Source: Nitrospirota bacterium (lineage in GTDB: Bacteria; Nitrospirota; Nitrospiria; Nitrospirales; UBA8639). From it: a stretch of 38,276 nucleotides of DNA. Within the stretch, counting starts at the first letter, position 1, and every line of letters starts with the position of its first letter. The notes under the pieces were generated by a model. The model was not told where the DNA came from, made no database searches, and worked only from the letters and a program-made list of their open reading frames with translations. Both the position numbers and the translations under genes were made by a program. Positions 32,649 through 38,276 of this stretch are shown here, in pieces. Location of the stretch: NCBI GenBank assembly GCA_003235785.1, contig QJYE01000022.1:1-38276 (forward strand), written 5' to 3'.

Positions 32649-34166
32649 GTGACACTTCAAGAATTACTCCGTCCACTAGATACCGTGAAGACTCATGGCA
32701 ATCTTCATTCTGAGGTCCTTTCGATTACCGAACAATCACGTGATGTCCGGCCTGGTTCGGTCTTTGTGGCCATAAAGGGAACACATCAAGATGGGCATGA
32801 TTTTGTGAGTCAGGCACTTGCCCAGGGAGCGGTGGCTGTCGTGGTGGAAGCGGAGGCGTTCCAGCAAGTGCAGCTTGAGTCTCTGGTGGAGGCGGGGGCA
32901 TTCATTCACGTCAACAACTCCCGCAGGGCGTTGGGAGTCCTTGCTTCTCAGTTTTATGGGAGGCCGTCGTTTCAACTGAAAATGATTGGTGTCACGGGGA
33001 CGAACGGAAAAACTACGGTGACGCATCTGGCTAAATCCTTATTGGAAGCCCATGGGCAACGGGTTGGATTGCTTGGGACCATCGGGTATGTGTTTGGGGG
33101 AGAGCAACGTCCGGCATCCCATACTACTCCGGCTCCTGTACAACTTCAGGAAATGTTAGGAGAGATGGTCTGTGCGGGGATAGATGTCGCCGTGCTGGAA
33201 GTCTCTTCGCATGCGTTGGCCTTAGACCGGGTCGCGGGCTGTGAGTTTGATGTCGTGGTGTTTACGAATTTAACTCAGGACCATTTAGATTTTCATCAGA
33301 CGATGGAGAGTTATTTTGATTCGAAACTCCGCTTATTTACAGACTATGTGGATGGCGGGCAGAAGGCTGGTCCTAAACGAGCCTTAATCAATATGGATGA
33401 TCCGTGGGCTCCGTTGATTCTTCAACAATGCGCTATTCCCGTCTGGACATTTGGGCTCCATGCCAAAGCGGATATTCACGCAGAAGCAATTCAGTTAGGT
33501 ATGGATGGCACGCAGTTTATGGTTAATAGCCCTCTCGGGCGTATGACCATCACCAGTCAATTGGTGGGCGAACATAATGTGTCCAATATGTTGGCCGCTA
33601 TTGGGATTGGATTAGAGATGGGGATGTCCACCGCCCGCATTGAGCAGGCCTTGCAGTCAGTTACGAATGTTCCCGGGCGTTTTGAACGCATTCAAGAAGA
33701 TCAGGATTTTGGGGTGGTCGTCGATTACGCGCATACCGATGATGCCTTGAAGCGTTTGCTGGATGCTGGCCAGACTGTCAAGCAGGGGCGAATCATTACG
33801 GTGTTCGGGTGTGGAGGCGATCGAGATCCGGGGAAGCGGTCCAAGATGGGGCAAGTGGCCGTAAAACATAGTGATCTCGTCATTGTCACTTCTGACAATC
33901 CACGGACGGAGGACCCGCAAGCCATTCTTGCTGATATTGAGGAAGGGATTGAAGCCCTCTCCTCTGAGGAGCGATGTCCTTATCGCATGATTGCTGATCG
34001 GGCCGAAGCCATCCAGGCTGCCATTGAAGCGGCCAACTCGGGCGATCTTGTCTTGATTGCGGGGAAGGGGCATGAAGATTATCAAATTCTTGGAACACAG
34101 AAAATTCATTTTGATGATCGGGAGGAAGCCCGAAAGGCCATTCGGCATCGAATGGCTTCACGATAA
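32649..34166 (+). CDS. murE: UDP-MurNAc-L-Ala-D-Glu:meso-diaminopimelate ligase MurE
   Basis: 505 residues from GTG 32649, three bases after ftsI. The N-terminal domain contains SRDVRPGSVFVAIKG. The ATP site is GVTGTNGKTTVTHL, and the central domain has FTNLTQDHLDFH. The C-terminal S-D-N-P-R-T-E motif (D-N-P-R) marks the meso-diaminopimelate-using type. It adds the third residue of the stem peptide in the cytosol. Confidence 0.96.
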   Translation: MTLQELLRPLDTVKTHGNLHSEVLSITEQSRDVRPGSVFVAIKGTHQDGHDFVSQALAQGAVAVVVEAEAFQQVQLESLVEAGAFIHVNNSRRALGVLASQFYGRPSFQLKMIGVTGTNGKTTVTHLAKSLLEAHGQRVGLLGTIGYVFGGEQRPASHTTPAPVQLQEMLGEMVCAGIDVAVLEVSSHALALDRVAGCEFDVVVFTNLTQDHLDFHQTMESYFDSKLRLFTDYVDGGQKAGPKRALINMDDPWAPLILQQCAIPVWTFGLHAKADIHAEAIQLGMDGTQFMVNSPLGRMTITSQLVGEHNVSNMLAAIGIGLEMGMSTARIEQALQSVTNVPGRFERIQEDQDFGVVVDYAHTDDALKRLLDAGQTVKQGRIITVFGCGGDRDPGKRSKMGQVAVKHSDLVIVTSDNPRTEDPQAILADIEEGIEALSSEERCPYRMIADRAEAIQAAIEAANSGDLVLIAGKGHEDYQILGTQKIHFDDREEARKAIRHRMASR

Positions 34167-34183
34167 TTCGGATTACCGACTCC

Positions 34184-35590
34184 ATGGCAACCTTTGAGGT
34201 GGATGACGTGTTGGCAGCGACGCAAGGCATCTTACTCACGCAAGAACCCAAAGGAAGGTTTCGTGGGGTGGAAACGGATTCTCGAGCCGTCAAGCCAGGT
34301 GATTTGTTTGTTGCTCTTCAAGGCGAGAATTTTGATGGCCATGAATTTATTGGACAAGCCTGGCAAAAGGGGGCCAAGGGGGTCGTCGTGGAAGAGACGA
34401 GGGTTGGGAATGTTTTAAAAATCCGGCAGAAGAGGAATCAGGATTCTCTGGCCGTGTTCGGCGTGGCCAAAACTCTTCGGGCCTACCAGGATTTAGCGCA
34501 GTTCCATCGCGCACGGTTCTCCATCCCTGTTATTGCCATCACCGGAAGTAATGGGAAGACGACGACGAAGGAAATGGTCAGTCGAGTCTTAGGGACTCGG
34601 TGGCGGGTTCTGCAAACGCATGGGAATTTCAATAATGCCATTGGCGTTCCCAAGACTCTGTTGGGTCTTCAGGCAAGGCATCAGGCGGCTGTGATTGAAA
34701 TGGGCGTGGATCAGGTAGGGCAGACCACTCGACTCTGTGATATGGCCAGGCCAACGTTGGGTGTTGTGACGAATGTCGGGCCAGACCATTTAGAGTTTTA
34801 TAAAACGATGGCGCGTTCGGCGGCGTCTAAAGCCGAATTGTTCGACTGGCTGCCCAGTGATGGTGCAGCCATTTTAAATGCGGATGACCGGTATTTTCCC
34901 CAATTTTTGAAAAAAGTGGGTTGCCCGGTTATTTCCTTTGGGTTGGCACATTCTGCCGATGTGCAAGCCACCAAGGCCGTCTGGAATGGGCGGCAAACCG
35001 CCTTTCGTCTATGGTTGCCGAATCGGAAGACCAGCCAACACGCTCAGGTGCGAACCATGGGTTTGCATAATATCTCGAATGCGCTGGCCGGAGCGGCGGT
35101 GGGGCATGCGTTGGGCCTTTCTGCAGCTGATATTGTGTCCGGGTTGGCGAAATTTCGTCCAGCACCCATGCGATCAGAAGTACGTCGATATGGAGGCGTG
35201 ACGTATCTTTATGATTGTTATAACGCCAATCCTGCCTCGGTAAAAGCTGCGCTGAATGTCTTGGTTGAACTGGATCCTCAGCGACGAACAATTGCGGTCC
35301 TGGGGGAGATGCTGGAACTGGGGCCCAAGGAGGCGCAATTTCATGAGGAGATTGGTCGTTACGCAGCAAAGAACCATGTTGGTCATCTGATTGCTTGTGG
35401 AGCCTTTGGCGTCATGATGCAGAAAGGTGCGCTGAGTGTACGAAAAAATATGGATGTCACCGTCGTCAAGGATGCCTTAGAGGCAGGAGCATGTTTGAAA
35501 ACGCTTGTGAAGCGTGGTGACATGGTTTTGATTAAAGCCTCAAGAGGCGCAAAAATGGAACGTGTGTTTGATGTGCTTCAGCCACGGTAA
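34184..35590 (+). CDS. murF: UDP-MurNAc-tripeptide:D-Ala-D-Ala ligase MurF
   Basis: 468 residues. An N-terminal substrate domain (V-E-T-D-S-R-A-V-K-P-G-D-L-F-V-A-L) is followed by the P-loop AITGSNGKTTTKEM, the N-N-A-I-G-V-P motif, and the C-terminal YDCYNANPASVKAAL. It adds D-Ala-D-Ala to complete the pentapeptide. It lies 17 bases behind murE. Confidence 0.96.
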   Translation: MATFEVDDVLAATQGILLTQEPKGRFRGVETDSRAVKPGDLFVALQGENFDGHEFIGQAWQKGAKGVVVEETRVGNVLKIRQKRNQDSLAVFGVAKTLRAYQDLAQFHRARFSIPVIAITGSNGKTTTKEMVSRVLGTRWRVLQTHGNFNNAIGVPKTLLGLQARHQAAVIEMGVDQVGQTTRLCDMARPTLGVVTNVGPDHLEFYKTMARSAASKAELFDWLPSDGAAILNADDRYFPQFLKKVGCPVISFGLAHSADVQATKAVWNGRQTAFRLWLPNRKTSQHAQVRTMGLHNISNALAGAAVGHALGLSAADIVSGLAKFRPAPMRSEVRRYGGVTYLYDCYNANPASVKAALNVLVELDPQRRTIAVLGEMLELGPKEAQFHEEIGRYAAKNHVGHLIACGAFGVMMQKGALSVRKNMDVTVVKDALEAGACLKTLVKRGDMVLIKASRGAKMERVFDVLQPR

Positions 35591-35652
35591 TAGGGATTGA
35601 AATACTTTTGAACAGAGGTCCCATGCAAATTGCGAAAAGACATGCACAACGA

Positions 35653-35673
35653 ACATTCACGAGAGACGAATGT
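35653..35673. other. Hairpin in the murF-mraY gap
   Basis: ACATTC (35653-35658) and GAATGT (35668-35673) form a perfect six-base stem. Outer ACATG/CATGT bases (around 35640 and 35675) can extend it, and a T7 run follows about 20 bases later. It may be a weak terminator or leader structure in the only sizeable gap (140 bases) of the dcw cluster. Confidence 0.3.
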
Positions 35674-35730
35674 CCATGTTTGACCAAACACAATTTTTTT
35701 ATCTTTAAAGGTATTACAACGTAAATCCAT

Positions 35731-36807
35731 ATGCTGTATTTGTGGTTATATCCTCTTCGTGATGAGTTTGCGATTTTCAATGTCTTTCGCTACCTCAGTT
35801 TCCGCATGATTTATGCGGCGCTTACCGCCTTTCTTATTGTTTTTTTCCTGGCTCCGCCTGTCATCAAGAAATTGCAAACCCTGGGGTTAGGGCAAAAGAT
35901 CCGGACTGATGGGCCGCAATCACATTTTGGTAAATCCGGCACTCCAACGATGGGAGGGATGCTAATTCTCTTCTCTGTTTTAGCGGCCACGCTGTTATGG
36001 GCCGATGTGTCTAATTATTACGTCTGGCTGGTCATGTTGGCGCTTGTTGGTTTCGGCATGATCGGGTTTGTCGATGATTATATTAAAATCTTACGAGGGC
36101 GGTCAGAAGGGTTAACCCCCACGCAAAAGTTTGTCGGACAGTTAGGCGTGGGGTTGGGCATTGGATTGTTTTTTTATCTTTCCCCGGCCTATTCCACTGA
36201 ACTCAGTGTCCCGTTTTTTAAAAATTTCAATCCCGACTTAGGGATACTCTACATCCCGTTTGCGGTATTGGTCATTGTGGGATGTTCCAATGCGGTGAAC
36301 TTGACGGATGGCTTGGATGGTTTAGCGGTTGGGCCGGTAATTATTGCCGCGATGGCCTATACCGTGGTGGCTTGGGCCGTTGGCAATCGGCTGGTCTCAG
36401 ACTATCTCTTGATCCCGCATATTGAAGGAGCGGGCGAATTAGCCGTCTTGACGGCATCCATTATTGGGTCAGGGCTCGGATTCCTGTGGTTCAATACTTA
36501 TCCGGCGTCGGTGTTTATGGGTGATGTGGGTTCATTACCGCTGGGCGCGGCGTTGGGAACGGTGGCTGTGGTTTGCAAGCATGAATTGTTATTGGTGCTC
36601 GTGGGTGGTGTGTTTGTGATGGAGGCCGTGTCTGTGATTTTCCAGGTGATTTCATTTAAGTCCCGTGGAAAGCGGATTTTTCTGATGGCGCCCCTGCATC
36701 ATCATTTTGAAATGAAAGGGTGGGAAGAACCCAAAGTTGTGGTTCGTCTTTGGATTATTGCCATTATTCTTGGATTGTTGAGTATCAGCACATTGAAATT
36801 ACGTTAA
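35731..36807 (+). CDS. mraY: Phospho-MurNAc-pentapeptide transferase MraY
   Basis: 358 residues and about ten membrane helices, the standard size. Conserved cytosolic motifs are visible: GTPTMGGMLIL, FVDDYIKI, NLTDGLDGLA, FMGDVGSLPLGAAL and the histidine patch LHHHFE. It makes lipid I by moving phospho-MurNAc-pentapeptide onto undecaprenyl phosphate. The start ATG follows a gap of 140 bases after murF. Confidence 0.97.
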   Translation: MLYLWLYPLRDEFAIFNVFRYLSFRMIYAALTAFLIVFFLAPPVIKKLQTLGLGQKIRTDGPQSHFGKSGTPTMGGMLILFSVLAATLLWADVSNYYVWLVMLALVGFGMIGFVDDYIKILRGRSEGLTPTQKFVGQLGVGLGIGLFFYLSPAYSTELSVPFFKNFNPDLGILYIPFAVLVIVGCSNAVNLTDGLDGLAVGPVIIAAMAYTVVAWAVGNRLVSDYLLIPHIEGAGELAVLTASIIGSGLGFLWFNTYPASVFMGDVGSLPLGAALGTVAVVCKHELLLVLVGGVFVMEAVSVIFQVISFKSRGKRIFLMAPLHHHFEMKGWEEPKVVVRLWIIAIILGLLSISTLKLR

Positions 36808-36815
36808 GGGTCTCA

Positions 36816-38237
36816 ATGAAACCCTCTGGAGTCATGGAACAGGTGAAGACTACTCCGGTGCTTCCAACAATCAACTGGATGCAGACGCATGTGGCGGTGT
36901 TGGGGATGGGTCGCAGTGGGCAGTCCGCGGCTGATCTCCTTTTGGATCGAGGTGCGACAGTGACCCTGGTCGAGGAGCAGCCGCGCTCTGACCTTGAGGT
37001 GTTAAGAGCCAAGTATAGGGCACGAGTGGCAAAGATGTTTTTCGGGGGTCATGATGCCTCATTCTTGGCCCAGGTTGAGGTGTTGGTGGTCAGCCCTGGG
37101 GTGCCTGTGGACCATCCGCTCCTGCAGCAAGCCCGTCAGCAGAATATTGTGGTGATGGGAGAAATTGAATTAGCCGCCTGTTTTCTCCAGGCTCCGATTA
37201 TTGCCGTCACTGGCACTAATGGGAAAAGCACAACGGTTCGTCTCATCGGATCGATCCTGCAGGCAAGTGGGAAGCATGCCTTTGTGGGAGGCAATCTTGG
37301 CCTTCCCCTCTGTGAAGCTGTGCCACGGTCAACGAGTCTTTCTCCAGCATTGGACTATGACTACATTGTGGCTGAGGTCTCCAGTTTTCAACTGGAAACA
37401 ATACAGCGGTTTAAGCCATGGATTGCTGTGCTGTTGAATGTGACGCCGGATCATCTTGACCGGCATCCCACTCAAGAAGCGTATCAGGCGGCCAAGCGGC
37501 GGATCTTTGAAAATCAAACAGATCAGGATTGGATGCTCATTAATGCTGACGACCCTAATGTGAGGTCGATGGCTGTTGAGGCCAAATCGCGTCTCTGCGA
37601 ATTTAGCCTATGCCACGATGTGGCTCAAGGGATCTATCAGGAAGGTTCAATGATACGGGCGCGATTGGCGGGGACAGCCGACCTCGTCATAGACCGTGCC
37701 GACATCCCTATGCGTGGGCAACATAATGTGTCGAATGCGATGGTTGCGCTCTATGTCGGCCTCCTCTGTGGATGTTCGCGAGAAGCGATGGTGATGGGAC
37801 TCAAGGCTCTTCCTACCTTTGAACATGCCTTGGAGCCTGTTCGGACATGGCAGGGCCTGACGTTCGTGAATGATTCCAAGGGAACAAATGTGGATGCAAC
37901 GTTGAAGGCGTTGCAAAGCTTTGAACAACCGATGGTATTGATTCTTGGAGGAAAAGACAAGGGAGGGGATTTTCGCAATTTGTTGGAGACGATTCATGCC
38001 GGCGTGAAGGGGCTTGTCGTCATAGGGGAAGCTGCTAATCGGATTGTTGAGGAGCTGGCGGGCAGTACGACGATTGTTCGCGCCACGAGCTTAGAAGATG
38101 CCGTGTCACAAGCCATTAGGTTAGCGTCGAATGGGGATGTGGTGCTGTTTTCACCGGCTTGTTCCAGTTTCGATATGTTTCTGAACTATCATCAGCGGGG
38201 TCTTGAGTTTAAGCGGATCGTCCAGGAGCTGCAATAA
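36816..38237 (+). CDS. murD: UDP-MurNAc-L-alanine:D-glutamate ligase MurD
   Basis: 473 residues from ATG 36816. A longer frame from 36720 overlaps mraY and is unlikely, while TAAGGG lies just before the chosen ATG. The N-terminal dinucleotide-like fold has VAVLGMGRSGQSAADLL, the P-loop is AVTGTNGKSTTVRL, the central domain has NVTPDHLDRH, and the C-terminus has NDSKGTNVDATLKAL and ILGGKDKG. It adds D-Glu to UDP-MurNAc-L-Ala. It sits between mraY and the start of the next gene, the usual dcw order. Confidence 0.96.
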   Translation: MKPSGVMEQVKTTPVLPTINWMQTHVAVLGMGRSGQSAADLLLDRGATVTLVEEQPRSDLEVLRAKYRARVAKMFFGGHDASFLAQVEVLVVSPGVPVDHPLLQQARQQNIVVMGEIELAACFLQAPIIAVTGTNGKSTTVRLIGSILQASGKHAFVGGNLGLPLCEAVPRSTSLSPALDYDYIVAEVSSFQLETIQRFKPWIAVLLNVTPDHLDRHPTQEAYQAAKRRIFENQTDQDWMLINADDPNVRSMAVEAKSRLCEFSLCHDVAQGIYQEGSMIRARLAGTADLVIDRADIPMRGQHNVSNAMVALYVGLLCGCSREAMVMGLKALPTFEHALEPVRTWQGLTFVNDSKGTNVDATLKALQSFEQPMVLILGGKDKGGDFRNLLETIHAGVKGLVVIGEAANRIVEELAGSTTIVRATSLEDAVSQAIRLASNGDVVLFSPACSSFDMFLNYHQRGLEFKRIVQELQ

Positions 38238-38276
38238 ATGAGTGTGGCCACGTTGCTTCGACGGAAAAATGCGCAT
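38238..38276 (+). CDS. ftsW: Start of the next dcw gene, probably ftsW (partial)
   Basis: An ATG one base past the murD stop opens 13 codons (M-S-V-A-T-L-L-R-R-K-N-A-H) before the window ends. The assignment rests on gene order only (murD is usually followed by ftsW, the septal glycosyltransferase); the visible residues are too few to identify it. Confidence 0.5.
   Translation, partial: MSVATLLRRKNAH

Noticed and set aside
36720..36815. N-terminal extension of murD overlapping mraY
   Set aside because: The extra residues do not resemble MurD, and a ribosome site precedes the ATG at 36816.
1..38276. CRISPR array, transposase, integrase or prophage genes
   Set aside because: No regularly spaced repeats and no such proteins were seen on either strand.

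Overview
The window (about half G+C) reads as a chromosomal segment of a Gram-negative bacterium. The murein cluster has a meso-diaminopimelate-type MurE, RNase Y sits beside a ZapA/ZapB pair, and several soluble PAS/receiver kinases are clustered together. This fits Nitrospirota, possibly a moderate-GC Nitrospira-like lineage. That assignment is inference from gene content and style, not a measured match.

Layout. (1) 1-5383, minus strand: a signalling operon. Two tandem single-domain receivers are followed by a CheC-type phosphatase and a very large multi-PAS hybrid histidine kinase. The kinase frame is cut by one in-frame amber codon (2858-2860) and runs off the left edge at the start of an Hpt domain. 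(2) 5554-10089, minus: an amidohydrolase behind a 1156-residue fusion of an MFS (LplT-like) transporter, a PlsC-type acyltransferase and an AMP-dependent acyl ligase (Aas-like). (3) 10495-17395, plus: a second signalling operon: short kinase, receiver, kinase with a pseudo-receiver, conventional HisKA kinase, pseudo-receiver/PAS kinase, HDOD protein. Three of these kinases share an unusual H-box (H-N-x-G-N type) and exactly the same 158-residue distance from that His to the N-box Asn. (4) 17667-20508, plus: a soluble lytic transglycosylase split into two frames at a run of ten G, then zapB and zapA behind a near-consensus sigma-70 promoter. (5) 21236-27121, plus: rny, ymdB-like phosphoesterase, xseA, xseB, tlyA and an NAD-dependent epimerase. 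(6) 27164-28898: a rhodanese (minus) divergent from asnS (plus). (7) 28899-29620: a gene-free, repeat-rich stretch ending in a strong promoter with two MraZ-type TGGGA boxes. (8) 29621 to the right edge: the division and cell-wall (dcw) cluster rsmH-ftsL-ftsI-murE-murF-mraY-murD-(ftsW), without mraZ.

How they work together. The dcw genes make lipid-linked murein precursor and the septal transpeptidase. Slt would trim or recycle murein, and ZapA/ZapB stabilise the Z ring. The two signalling blocks have no visible transmembrane sensor and carry several degenerate receivers, so they look like cytosolic phosphorelay modules whose outputs are not obvious; CheC and the HDOD protein are the only effector-like members. 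The points most worth following up are the shared architecture of the three atypical kinases with pseudo-receivers, the G10 tract in slt, the amber codon in the hybrid kinase, and the MraZ-like operator without an adjacent mraZ.
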